This document shows positions 33,901-45,797 of a DNA stretch of 64,000 nt, piece after piece. Origin of the DNA: Cryptomeria japonica (taxonomy: Eukaryota; Streptophyta; Pinopsida; Cupressales; Cupressaceae); assembly GCF_030272615.1 (NCBI RefSeq), contig NC_081411.1, positions 152,941,971 through 153,005,970 of the forward strand, read 5' to 3'. The notes below the pieces were generated by a model. The model worked only from the letters and a program-made list of their open reading frames with translations, had not been told where the DNA came from and searched no databases. Within the stretch, counting starts at the first letter, position 1, and the number at the start of each line of letters is the position of its first letter. The translations under genes and the position numbers were made by a program.

Positions 33901-36120
33901 TAGATATGGTCTAAGTTTGTCAAGTCCAAACTTTCAATCTATATTATCTATTTTTTCAATTAAGTTATCAATCCTTAGAAAAAATTATCTTAACTAGGTT
34001 GCAATGAGTTGTAGGAAAAATATCACTCTTAGAGCTAGGCAATATGGAGGACATGTGTACACGAGTTCAAGTGTCATTAGAGGATCAACTGGATAATGTA
34101 TAAGCACTAGTTGATCAATTTTTATCTCATAGTATGGATCAAACAAGATCCACCAAAGTTCTATAGATAGATGTTTCTTTACATGTATGTTTGTAAGCTA
34201 TGTAGTTTTAGATGCATGGTAATTATACAATTTACATGCATCTCAAATTAGGGACAAAATATAATAGTGAAGGTTGCATATCCATGCCATTCTTCATTTT
34301 ATTTTAACTCATTTTGAGGAGAGTACATTGATGCATAGACAATAATAAATGATATAAATTTGTGCAAAGTTAGGTCTCTTTCCCTATGCAATGTATATAT
34401 CAATTACAAATTCCTATACACTTACCACTTGCATCTATATATTTTCACATCCTTATACATTCCTTTGCCCATCTTTTTATTATATCTATATACACACCAC
34501 ATATTTTCCTACACATGCAACCCACTTAGATTTTATTCCTTTCATGCCCTAGGATTAGTTCATGGTCATAGGAACATCCTCATGATCATGGAATCATCTA
34601 TCCTAAATGTAAATTTGGTTGATTCCTACCTTTACCCTTCCTACCTAGGGTCAACTAGACATAAATTTATGCAATTTATTACCACGTTCTTGTGTTTGAA
34701 AGCATTCAATACATTCATTTTATACATCAAATATTCACAAGTCCTCTCTCATTCTAAGAAGTGAAAAAGATTACATTTTGTGAACTAAAAGGAACTCGAT
34801 TCTACACAAAAATCCAAGGCACATATATGTGACCAAAGAGTTTTGCTTTTGATCATTACACATATTTTAAATGGGTTGAATAACACAATGGAAACCCCAC
34901 CTAGGTATTTGTAAATATCATTAGTGCTTAAAAATAAAAGATGCAAAGGTGAATTGAACAAAGTGAAAACTAGAAGTTTTCATACTTCACATTAGAAAAT
35001 TTTTAGTACAAGATAAATCCAAAGTTGGATAGTTGTCTTCGATTTCAAAACTTGTTCTTGCACGTGCTCAATAGCAAGCAAATACCAACTTGTCATCAAC
35101 TATTCCATATTCCAAAATATTATAGTTTTATATTATTATAAATTGTATACATTCTTCAATCACAATGAAAACTCAACACTCTAACCAAAATTAAGATCAA
35201 CTCTTTAAACACACGCAACATTATTAATTAATCTAAATTTACTTTCATATATATTTCGTTTAATTAACCTAAATTAAACATAATAAAAAAATCAATTCGC
35301 CATACATAAGACAAGATTATTTCTTTCACAAAATGATCATTTAAAACCTAATCATTAGTTCCCCACAACCATCCACCTATATATTAAAAAGAGTATTGAC
35401 ATATCCAGTAAAACTACATTTATACCTGACTACTCTCACTAATCTCAAAATGGTCAACAATATTATCATTGCATAGTTGATCTTTATAAAATATTCGTGG
35501 GGTCATTTATTTTTTAACGACCATGATACCCACAATCATTTTTCATTAGGAAACATTAAAAAAAAGGGTTGCATAATTGTGTCTCACCAACAAAAATAAA
35601 TAAAAATAAAAATATTGATATAAATTATTTTTCCTGTAAATAATGGTAAACAAAATAAACATATTCATGTAAAAGAGAATGTCATAGATTGAAATGTCAG
35701 TAATGTGTTTGTTTGTAGAGAATAAAATCTCCAAAGTCAAGGGCTATCAATAATCCCCATATTATGATTGGGAATAAATAAAAAATAAATTATTTATACA
35801 TACCTTAGACTATAAATTATTTATGGATAACTTTAGAGTATATATTATTTCTTACCTGCCAAATTTATTAAAAACTGTCGGTTGTATTCCACTATTGTGC
35901 TTTCTAATTTAAGAATCGTGCCGACAAATATAATACAAACACGTGAATTTGGTTTTTCAAACCTAATACATGTGATTCCAAATAAATGCAAAAGGCTAAA
36001 GGAGAATAAAAACCTAATCCCACTCTTGGTATCTTTTCTTATACTAATGCTTATAAATATTTTTTTTAAAAGAATTATAGGATTTCAAAAGATATTGTAA
36101 ACCTTATATTTTTAATATGC
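30952..36120. other. Long AT-rich intergenic stretch, no supported gene
   Basis: Several short ORFs exist, none with a family-like sequence. Noted: related GCTAGTGCCCAATGCTAG-type phrases at about 31635-31715 (ACTAGCACCCAACACTAATG and its variant), and a purine run GCTAGGGGGGAAAGTGTAAC at 33470-33490 that could be an old PPT/LTR edge without any partner. The rest is AT-rich spacer. Confidence 0.5.
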
Positions 36121-36833
36121 TTAGGGCACAAATAAAGTGTGCAAGGTTGTAAGAAATATACAATAAATTAATTGGTTGGTGTGTGGTTTGTTATTTGGTG
36201 TGTGGTACTGTCGATGGTTAGTGTCTGGTTTTTTAATATTTCTTCTTGTTTCTTTATAATGAAATAATATGGTACAACTTGAGTTGGCTTAGTGGTGGAG
36301 AATTGTACTCTTGAAATAGAGATCACAAGTTCAAATCCCACAAAGGGGGTAGGGTATGTACACCTTATCGGCTTCAGCCCATTACCTATAAAATAAAAAT
36401 AAAAAAATATTGAAATAATACGTAAAAATACAAAGAAATAGATGGTGAACAAGTTGTCATGAAGATAATAGTAACCAACTCACAACAATTGACCCAAAAC
36501 AAACCATCATAGTAATAAAACTAGAACAAAGCAAATAAGGTTGGATTCCCAATGTTGTATATGTTGTTTTGTAGGTCGTGTTGCTTCTTGTGTATTGTGT
36601 TTTGTTGCTTTATTTATTTTTATTCTTTTCATATTAATAAACCTTTATTTCAATAAAAAAACTATATTGGGAATTCAGATATTAACAAATATGTAAAATT
36701 TGTTATATTTGATTACATTAATAGATATCATGATTTTCTTGCATAGTACCTCCATTGATGACTTGATATGAGAAAGCTTGTAATTCAACTTTTTGTGTAA
36801 AATGAAGTAAGCTTGGAGGGTTATTCTTCACAT
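36121..36833. repeat. Tandem duplication, unit 1
   Basis: Starts TTAGGGCACAAATAAAGTGT and contains GGTTGTAAGAAATA, AATTGGTTGGTGTGTG, CAATGTTGTATATGTTG and CTTGCATAGTACC. All recur in order in unit 2. Carries a SINE at 36270-36410 that unit 2 lacks. Confidence 0.85.
36260..36420 (+). mobile_element. tRNA-derived SINE with 10-bp target duplication
   Basis: Body 36270-36410 is flanked by TGAAATAATA at 36260-36269 and 36411-36420. It has a box A-like GTTGGCTTAGTGG (36283-36295), a box B-like AGTTCAAATCC (about 36328-36338) and an A-rich tail (AAATAAAAATAAAAAAAT). These are the RNA polymerase III promoter boxes of tRNA-type SINEs. Unit 2 of the duplication has the empty site near 37425-37435 (GATATAATGCATAAAAAA). 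Confidence 0.88.
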
Positions 36834-36904
36834 TTAGAGCACATATAAACTTTGTAAGGTTGTAAGAAATAAAATGATAAATTAATTGGTTGGTGTGTAG
36901 TGTG

Positions 36905-37260
36905 TTTTTTATTATAGAATAAACAATTTTTGAAGGGACCTGAAACTCTTTAACAACGAACTACATCAAAAAGTTGCATACAAATATAACCATTAAAAAA
37001 GTAGCCTAGAGTCAACAAAAGACCAACAAAAAGCCAAAACCTAGCAAAGAGACAACACAAAGGAAGAAACAAGTACAAATTTTTAAAGGCCTTCGCAGCC
37101 TTAGTTTCCAGCCGAGTCATGTTTAGAGCAATTTTCTTGAACTCTTGAATTTCTTGGTTGGCATATTTCTTCTTCAAATTGGCTCTGGTTCTTTTACAAG
37201 GCCCAACCGTTTCCACCTGTTTTTTGTCCAAAGCCTCCACATCCATAGCATTACCTTCTT
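36905..37260 (-). pseudogene. Second, shorter retroposed fragment
   Basis: Minus-strand frame 37246-36950 (MDVEALDKKQVETVG, KRTRANLKKKYANQEIQEF) with the same C-terminal pattern and the same 3' terminus as 29571-30939. It carries AATAAAAAAC at its very end (TTCTATAATAAAAAAC on minus). Only the 3' portion is present. No clean duplication found; the right end lies between 37246 and about 37310. Confidence 0.65.
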
Positions 37261-37602
37261 GATGTAGAGTTAAGTTTATCTAGTATATCCATGGTGTAAT
37301 TTTGTAATAATTGTAATAGAAAATTGTAATTGGTGGTCAATGTTCCATTGAGCATGTTAAAGTGCTAACCATGGTCAATGTTTTATTGTGTATTGGTTTC
37401 TCAATATTTTCTTCTTCAATTTTTGTATTGATATAATGCATAAAAAATAGAAAGAAATAGGTAGTGAACAGGCTGCCGAGGAGATAATAGTAACCATTAC
37501 ACAACAAGCAACCCCCAAAAAATCATAATAGAAATAAAAGTAGAATTGAATTAAAGCAAAGTGAATAGGATTGGGTTTTCAATGTTGTATATGTTGTTTT
37601 GT

Positions 37603-37646
37603 AAGTCTTGTTACCTTTTTTATTTTGTAAGTCTTGTTACCTTTTT
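37603..37646. repeat. 26-bp tandem repeat at SINE insertion site
   Basis: TTGTAAGTCTTGTTACCTTT occurs twice back to back (about 37599 and 37625). Confidence 0.75.
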
Positions 37647-37835
37647 TAAAAATACATATCAAAGGGTAAACACTTTTAATTCAAAGCTATGAACTAGTGA
37701 GGTCACAAATGGGAGACCTTGTCCCTGATATAAACATTCAACAATAACACCCCAGTTGGGTTTGAATCTTGATGGCAAGAACAACAACATCACAACTTAA
37801 AACCATCACACCATGCCGATACCGACAAGTCTTGT
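37629..37835 (-). mobile_element. Second SINE-like insertion
   Basis: Body 37639-37825 lies between AAGTCTTGTT at 37629-37638 and 37826-37835. Unit 1 has a single uninterrupted match here. On the minus strand there is a box A-like TGGTGTGATGGTTTTAAG and then AGATTCAAACCC (box B-like), with a TTTTTAAAAAAGG tail end. The family differs from 36270-36410. Confidence 0.65.
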
Positions 37836-38090
37836 TGCTTCTTGTGTAATGTATTGTGTTGCTTTATTATTTTTAATTATTTTCGTATTAATAAAGCATT
37901 AATTCAATAAAAAAATATATATTGTGAATTTTATTATTTACAAATATGTCAAATTTATTATATTTGATGTCATTAATTGCTATTGTGTTTGTCTTGCATA
38001 GTACTCACTCATGTTTTGATGCGAGATAGCTTGTGATTCATTTTTTTCTCTTAATGGAACTAAGCTTAGAGGAGTATTTTCCATCCTTAA

Positions 38091-38935
38091 GATAGGTGAT
38101 CATATCTATGATCTAGCCATCATTATTATCTATGTTTGGGTTTGCTAGCTAGTTAATTTTTTAATCAATATTGGTTGTTGATAATTGAATTTATTTTTAC
38201 TTAATTCATCCATAACAAAATAGGCATTCTCCTTAGTATTGTTAATAATTAAATTATTAGACAGGTGTTGATATAAATCTCTATTTTTTACAAGCTTTGT
38301 TAGCTAATTTATTTGAACAACATACTCTTGAAACTTTGTCATTTTTTAACTTTTCTCGCCTTGCATTACATTCTCTCTAACACTTGAGTGGATAACAAAA
38401 TTCAACTTGATTTCATCATTTCATATAAAATATCAAAGTTTCACTAATTCCTTCACGAATGTATAGACTTTGTTTCAACAAATATGTAAGCTTCTTCATG
38501 GTTTTAAAACTATATATCATTAATGACATTGGGTGGTCTTCAATTCCAAGATCATAGAAGATAATACTCCAATTAAAGATTATACTCCAATTAAAGATGA
38601 AAAACATACTCACTCCAACATTATAACTACCCAATTAAAGATTATACTCCAATCAATGCAATCTAGGTTAGGTGGTCTAGCAAAATACTACCTAAAGCTA
38701 GCAACTACTTTCTCAAATAATCACAAAAGCTATTTGAAGCAATTATGTTTCTATTAATATGAAAAATAAGCCCTTTTAAAGACATGTAAACATGTTGAAA
38801 GAATAAAATAAATTGTCACACACTTAAAATTAAGGGGCTAGTGAAAGTTTGTGTCTTTGATAGATGAACTAAAAATTGAAAACTATCTCCATTCTTAGAA
38901 TAATTATTGTGGTTAATTTTCCACTATGTTATTGT
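38091..38935. other. Non-coding spacer with short tandem repeats
   Basis: No gene. Three or four copies of a ~19-bp unit around ATTATACTCCAATTAAAG at about 38560-38655. Confidence 0.6.
38931..38935. repeat. Target duplication ATTGT (left) of element C
   Basis: Matches 46988-46992 exactly. Confidence 0.88.
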
Positions 38936-40114
38936 TGTTAGGCCCAATATGGAAAGCTAATGTACTGAGAGGGGAGGGGTGAATTAGTACTTCAAAACTT
39001 TTCTTCAATAATAACTTTAATGTTATGCATAAACCGAATAGTGCAGTAACATAATATAAAGCTAAAACAAATAGATAACAGTCATACATTATTCACTCCA
39101 TAACACATATATTTTGGTTACGTAGAAACTCTTGGTTAGAGAGAAAAACTGGCACCCACAACTTCACTACTGCAATAATAAAGAGTGCTCAGTTAGAGCT
39201 ACATGTTTAGCTATTTCTGATAGCTTACCTTGTTAGGAGTATCAAGATCTGTTAGATCTACCTTGCTAAAGGATTTTACAACACTTAAACTAAATGTTGC
39301 ACCTGGTTAGAGGCTTTACAATTTATAGACTTGATTAGAGTCTTTTACCCTATTAAAGGTTTCTCTTACAACTTCAAAATATTACAATAAAATCATTACA
39401 AATATCTGCAACTTTACATCTGGAATGTTATAGCAGATTCTATGTGCTCAAAATAGATTACCTTGCTTATAGCATACCCTGGTAACCCATATAGTAACTT
39501 GGTAAACCCTTATGTTTACTTTGTTCTTTGAATGTTCTCTGAAAACCTTCTCGGTGACCTCTGTGTCTCTGTAACAGTCATAACACTTAGTGCTTTCACA
39601 TGTCTTGCTTCATATATCTCTATATCTTCCTTTTTGTCATGCTACATGTATATTTCTGATCTTAATCCATGTTGTATAAATAGATCTCTTATGATGGTGA
39701 TCCATTCATTGCTTCGATCTTACAAACATGTTTTATCGAATGAATAACCATGCAAAATATTTCATTGGTTAGATGACCTCAAAATCATACACAATCTTTA
39801 AGTGCAATTTCCAATGTGATAATGGTTAGATGTTCCTCGATCTTGTAACACGTTTTCATATGTATGTCTAGGTTCAATGAATCTGGTAACATGTTTCACT
39901 CGGTGTATAACAACTCGGTGTGTCATCTTTGCTGCTCGGTAGACATGGAATGATACTCGATAGACAGCTCGGTGTATACTACGTTTTGAGACTACTTTCT
40001 TCAATAACCGACTAGACTGTTCATACCAACTGAATATCTCGGTAGAGATCACCGACTAGAGTATATAGAATAAGTTTGAACATAAAACAAATGGCAACTT
40101 GATAAGTAGTAACA
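38936..40114 (-). repeat. Element C 3' LTR (1179 bp)
   Basis: Minus strand from TGTTACTACTTATC to CCATATTGGGCCTAACA. Direct repeat of 45798-46987. The ORF at 39532 is an LTR shadow. Several CTCGGT phrases lie at 39897-40045. Confidence 0.95.
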
Positions 40115-40129
40115 ATCTCCCCTTTTGAC
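40115..40129 (-). promoter_or_regulatory. Polypurine tract of element C
   Basis: On the minus strand TGTCAAAAGGGGAGAT leads into the LTR start TGTTACTA. Confidence 0.88.
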
Positions 40130-40679
40130 ATTAGTTGAGATGTTTGACAAAAACTACTTTCAAAGTTATAACTCAATAATCTATATACTTGCAAAATTTG
40201 ACTATACTGACAGTATATACAATAGTCAATAATATAATATATCCAGATATACTCCCCTTATCGATATACTGATCAAAACTCTGATTTTGCATGCTTGGTG
40301 ATCTGTTCTCGTTCTTTGCTTACTATCCTATTTACTGCTCGGTTCACTACTCTTGGATACTCTGCTTGCTCTGCTCGGTATACTCCCCCTGTATACTATA
40401 CTCCTTTTGTTTGATACTTTGAATACTACACTCCCAATACTGTATCACTCCTCTAACACTATATCATATCACTCCCCCTTTTTGACAAACATCAAAACTT
40501 AATTACCATTCGGGGGTGGTAACTAGTCAAAAATGGATTTGTACTTGGTTCGTGCTTCAGTGAGAGCAAAAGAGAGTGCAATCTTTACACTGTCCATTAA
40601 AGAATTTTGTGCTTGAATATCAGCCAATAATGATAATAAGCCATCTAGAGTGCTTCCCTCTTGTGTAGTAGATAAGGAG

Positions 40680-43600
40680 CTCAATTGATCTGTTCTTGGA
40701 CGGATGAAAGATGAGGAAGGAATAATGTCTGAAGTGTCATTATGTCCATCCTGATCTTGTGTTCTTCATTTCTTAGGTCCAACTGTTGAGCCATGAGCTG
40801 TTGTAGCTTTGTATAAAAATTTTGAACTGAATTTGGCTATGTGGTCAACTTGCTTGAGAGATCGGTAATCTCTTTCTCAATTGCCTCTGTTTTACTCTTA
40901 ATGTCTTTAATGAATAAAGAAAATGTGTAGAGTTTCTGAAATAAATAAAGAATGTGCTTGAGTTGAGGAGTCAACTCAGCAATAAATTTGACAAGTTTAA
41001 CTTTGCCAATAGCTATAGCTTTCTGTACCTCTTCTATCATTTTTGCAGTGAGCTCCTTGTCTTTTAGCTTGCTCAAATACTCCGATGCATCTACTCCAGA
41101 TGTCTCTATCTTTGTTAGGAGTTCATCCAGTTGAATGTGGATGGTTGCATCTGTTGACACTATAGCTTCAGGTAGCATATCTATTAAGAGTGCTTTCACC
41201 TTCTGAAGTACTTTATTTTTCTTTTGAATCAATATTTGCTTCTCTTGTTTGGCCTTTGCTTTGCATAGTTCACCGAAATCAATGAGTACTTGCCCCTTTA
41301 ATTTTGATATGTCTACATTGGGCAACACTATTGGTTTTGACAAATCAACTTTAAAACTATGCTTTTTCATCTTCTTTTCTTTACCTTTCACCGATGGAAC
41401 TAAGACAAGTGCTTGTGAGGCTTGATGACCCTTGGTAGGTTGCTCGGTAGAGGCAACACTTTGATTGGTTTCTTTAGCCTCTGTAGAGTCCTTTGGTGTC
41501 TCAGTACTTGGTGTCTCAGTTGCAACATTCTCAGTGCTAGAAGGTGCTTGAGATGTCTGTTCTTGAGTAGTACCTTCTCCTGTTGTAGACTTGTGACCTT
41601 TGGTGCCTTGATCCGTGTCATGAGGGGTTTCGGTTGAGACAGGTTGTTTGACCAGTGGATAAGGCTGAACTTGTTCTAAGACTGATTCACTAGATACAAG
41701 TTTTGCATATGCATTGCCTTCTATCATTTCCTATTCTAGTGCCTCTGTATCCATGACATCTTCATCTATTTGAATGGTGTCAACAGGGTCTTTCTCGGTA
41801 ACATCAGGATCTTGCTCGGTGACATCAACAATTTCAACCGTAGCTTGCTCACCGACATCCTTGACTTTAAATATTTCTTGCCACTTTGCTTTTGCCTCAT
41901 TTTCCACTTCAATATACATCCCATTCATCAGTTTTAAGGCTCTCTGTTTGACAAGAAACTTTGAGTTGTAGGTTGTCAGATGTTCTTTTATTTCAGCTAT
42001 TGACATGTCAGGAAAGAGACGAACCATACTTCTTTCTTTGATCTATTTCTTTGAGTCCATTGCATACTTCCACCTATTATCAATATGCAAGTAAAGTTCA
42101 TTCAGAAGTGACTTAGCTAGTTCCAATGGAGCTAACCGGAATTTTAGAAGTGTGCAGATGAGAGCTTCTTCAATTTGTCTTTTCTCATCATTATTTATGG
42201 TTTCATACTTAACATATCTGAATGATCCAAATCCTCCATATTCTTTCAAATTAGCACAGAAGTTTTCAACACTATGTACATTTACCTTCTTGCTCTTGAC
42301 AATCTGAAATTTGCTTGCATTCTCTGATTCGGTATCACTAGACTCTTTTGCCAAAATGAGTCTCTGAGTAGATTTCTTGTAGGTCTTTGTTACCTTGGGA
42401 ACAGTAACACTCTTTGTTTTCTTACTCGGTGAAGTTGTAGATGCTCTAGTGTTAGGTCGCTTTGGAGGTGGAGTCGGTGAGGCCTTTGATGAATTCAGTT
42501 TCTTTCTTTTCAACACTTTACCCTTAGGCAATTTAGTGCTCAGTGTTATAGCTGCCTCTTGGGCTTCAAATTCCTCTTTGGTAATGGCAATGGTTCCTTT
42601 GACAGGTGTAGAGGAAGATTCTTCTCCGAATTTCTCTAACAATGCCTTTATCATTTTTATTGCCTTTCTTGTAGCTTTGGGTACTACAATGCTCATCTTT
42701 ACCTTTTCCTTCACTTTCTCATAGGTCCCATACCTCAGCTCGGTAGCATGCCTCGGTAATGAGAGAAATGCATCAATTTACTGTTGTGTGATGTCAAAAT
42801 CAATCTCGTATCCCATAGGTGATAAATATTGAGTTCTCGGTTCCACAACATTCACATAACAGTAATCAATGTCAACTTCAAAACATATGTCATTTTTGTA
42901 TTTCTCCACTAGCTAGGGTGGAATCCGGTACCTGTTATGCATTTTCTCTTGAAATTTACTAAAGTAATCATCCATAATATCATTGAAATTATCACCTAAC
43001 TTCTTGATGAAGTCATTAATCTAATGGGTGATTGGTCGGTGTAGTTCCCAAACAACTTTACCAATTGATGGAAAGAATTTTTCAAAATAGAAAAACATGC
43101 ATACAAGTAATGATCCAAACTTTAGTGTATTTACCGAGTTGTTCTTCTTCGGCTTCCTAATGGTGTTCAGATTCTCAAACAGGTTCTTTAGCAACACCTC
43201 ACATAGATCAATTTTCATTCCCTTTTTCACAATTTTGTATGCCAGGTCTACTGCTGCACAGGGTACACTGTTTTCCCTTGCTGTCAGGAAGAAATAGTAA
43301 CCTATAACTCTAATGGAAAATTTTAGTTCTTCATCTGTGACATTGTTCAGTTTCAATCCTTTGCAATCTGATTCTACTTCGGTTAAACTGATCAATTCCT
43401 TTTGTGATATCATCTTTTGGGCTCGAGCATGATCATAAATGGGGTAACCGGTAATCAGATGAATGATTTCCTTGGTAATCTTAAATGATTTCTCTTCTAG
43501 CCACATGAAATCATCGTGAACTCTGCTTAGAACAAACTTGACCCACTGGGGTTTGAACACACGGGGATAGGTTAGGGCTGCAGTTAATCCCTTGATCTTA

Positions 43601-43890
43601 ATGTGCTCATACTTGCTATTCAATTTACCATATGTGCATAGTTCATCATAGGTGTCTTTAATTTCAACATGACCAAGTTCTTCAACACGACATTTGGTGA
43701 AGAATCTCACATCCTCGACCAACAACACTCTATTCGGGATGAGTGAAAAAGTGGTTTTGTCATCCGGTTCAGATGCAACTTTGGGAGTCAAAGAGTATTT
43801 TAGTGAGGGCTTCTCTACATTCTTAACAATGATGGGATATTGGATCTTAGATGCAATTGAAGATTTTAGATAAAAGTTAACAAAGGATCC
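40680..43890 (-). pseudogene. Element C ORF2: conserved N-domain, basic middle, coiled-coil tail
   Basis: One minus-strand frame of about 1,070 codons with only a few stops (near 43020, 42042, 41730, 40837). The N-domain (43791-43021) reads LIPNRVLLVEDVRFFTKCRV, FVLSRVHDDFMWLEEKSFKI and HLITGYPIYDHAR, then a hydrophobic helix pair. It aligns by eye with element B ORF2. A basic Ser/Pro-rich middle follows (KRKKLNSSKASPTPPPKRP, 42600-42400), then an acidic Thr/Glu-rich stretch (41727-41400) and a long Lys/Glu coiled coil to 40837 and beyond. No ATG fixes the start; the open frame begins after a stop at about 43893. It is the best-preserved ORF2 of the three elements. Function unknown. Confidence 0.75.
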
Positions 43891-44382
43891 TTAGGGTTTT
43901 GGGATTTTCAAACGGCCGACGCTTCACACTTAGCAGATAATGGCAACTAGATATGATCGGTAAATCAGCTTAACAATACATTGAGATTGATGTAAATACC
44001 TTGAATTTTCTTTGTAGGAGGTTTGATCGCCTTAGATTTGCTTTGCTTTTCTCTCTCGAAAACTTGGTGAGTTGAAAATGACCGCGAAAATGCTTTTAAG
44101 TACACAATATGCCTTATCAGGCTCCATGCGGGTTAGGTCAAAAATATTAAATGCACTCGGTTCCTCTAAACCTTCTTTCCTTTTTTTGCTTTAACCGAGT
44201 AACCAAACTTCCTTCATTCACCGGCTAGACAAGTTTCCTGTATAGTGCTTCAAAAGACTTTGATAGAATTTCAAACTTACTATTACATCTTAATTATGCA
44301 GATTTTGAATTAAGTAAATAATAAAATAGGAACTGTTAAGATTTAACCTTGAGAGAATGCAGTCCCTCCATACCTTTACCAA
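43891..44382 (-). other. Spacer between gag and ORF2 of element C
   Basis: No protein of interest. Includes the ORF2 leader. Confidence 0.5.
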
Positions 44383-45735
44383 TTAATTTGGAATAGGTGC
44401 ACCTAACTCAGTAGGTAAGGTGCTTTCTTCATTTGACACAATTTCCTTCTTTTTCCAAATCATCTTTAATTTGTCTTTTATTTCTTTAGTGTCTTTTCTA
44501 GGTTGATCTCTACAATCTCTAGCCAAGTGTCCAACTTTGTGACAATGAAAACATGCCATACCAGGATTTCTCCATGGTCTTCGGTTGTTCATTCCGAACC
44601 TTATAAAATAGTTGGCACTTATATGTCCGTATCTTCCACAACATTCACACCACATCCTTGTATTTTAATCCCATGGTACTACAAAATACTGTTGGTAAGG
44701 ATGTGTGTGAGTTAAGTAACCTCTAGCATTTGCTCGGTGTGTAGACCACATATAGTTCTTTTGCTTTAACCAACACTTCTCGGTACTATGTCCATATCTA
44801 TTGTAGTTTTTACAAAACCCTTTGAATTTTGCCTTCTAATAATTGTTAACAGACTTTGTCCTACATTGATTAGATGTGTGACCATATTTATTTCAATTGT
44901 AACAATAACCTTTGGACTTAGTGACATTCGGTTGCTTACCTTTTCTGATTTGGCACACGTTGGCAGTGTGACCTTGATTTCCACAGTAGTTGCAAATAGG
45001 CTTCTTTCTTTTGATGTTATTCTTGTTTCCAGCTTGCTTTGATGATTCTCCTCTCTCAGTAGTATAAATTCCCTTCTCAGTAGAGTCTTTTCCTTTATAA
45101 TTGAGTCCTGCATTTTTGTTGGGTCTTCTTGTATTCAGTTGCTCATCCAACATCTTTGATGCTTCATAACTCTTCTTCAGTGTTTCTTTGGATTTATTCT
45201 CTATTTCAAGTTCATCAGTTAACCTTGATACTTCAAGTTTCAATGCTTGATTCTCATCATCCTTCAAATTTTCTTCATGATGAGCATAACCTAGTTGATT
45301 TGACAGATTTTGTTGAATTCCAGTCAACCTTGTGATTTCATCATTCTTATCAGATACTAAGACTTCAATTTGTTGTTTCTCTCTTTCTAGATCTCTTACT
45401 TTATCCTCGGCTGTCCTCAATGCATCAAGATTTTCAGTGATCTGAGTGCTGAAATGTTCATGTTCTCTTTTCATTGCTTTTAGTTGACCAACCAGTGCTT
45501 TGTTCTTTTCTTTCAATACTCCAATCATTTCTTCAGTCTCTCCAGATATACTGTTCTCAGATGATGTCTCAATTTGTTCCACTAACTCTTAAGAGTCCTG
45601 CAAATCATTAGATAATATTCTTCTTACTTTCAGAGCTTTTTGCATTTTTCTTTGCATGTCTACAATCACTTGATTAGCATGATCTAGCTCTTCTTGCAGA
45701 TACACAATCCTCCGAGATTGTTTATAGCCTTCCAT
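44383..45735 (-). pseudogene. Element C gag: coiled coil plus five zinc-knuckle motifs
   Basis: One minus-strand frame from ATG 45735 (MEGYKQSRRIVYLQEEL) with a stop near 45589 and others between 44893 and 44655. Codons up to about 45130 form a continuous coiled coil (SGETEEMIGVLKEKNKALVG, NLSNQLGYAHHEENL, MLDEQLNTRRPNKNAGLN). Knuckle motifs follow: CNYCGNQGHTANVC, an altered one with NKYGHTSNQC, FCKNYNRYGHSTEKC, CECCGRYGHISANY (last Cys lost) and CFHCHKVGHLARDC. The layout matches elements B and D, including the MLDE...GL linker seen in D. Likely RNA-binding structural protein. Confidence 0.85.
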
Positions 45736-45783
45736 TGATAAGATCTTTCTCTTTAGGCAGTTAAACCCTTTTCCAAGATTGAA

Positions 45784-45795
45784 GCTCTGATACCA
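45784..45795 (-). promoter_or_regulatory. Primer binding site of element C
   Basis: TGGTATCAGAGC on the minus strand, the plant initiator-Met tRNA complement, two bases from the LTR end. Confidence 0.95.
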
Positions 45796-45797
45796 AT

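Larger units (their letters stand above)
36834..38090. repeat. Tandem duplication, unit 2, with two insertions
   Basis: Copy of 36121-36833 starting TTAGAGCACATATAAAC, interrupted at about 36905-37310 by the second retroposed fragment and at 37639-37825 by a SINE-like insertion. Confidence 0.85.

Noticed and set aside
34360-34764. 134-codon ORF
   Set aside because: AT-rich, low-complexity Tyr/Leu/His text with no recognisable motif.
36283-36338. Functional tRNA gene
   Set aside because: Box A and B are present, but no cloverleaf can be formed and it has a SINE tail and target duplication.
39532-39747. 71-codon ORF with a membrane-like segment
   Set aside because: Lies within the C LTR on the opposite strand and recurs at 46405-46620. 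No gene support.
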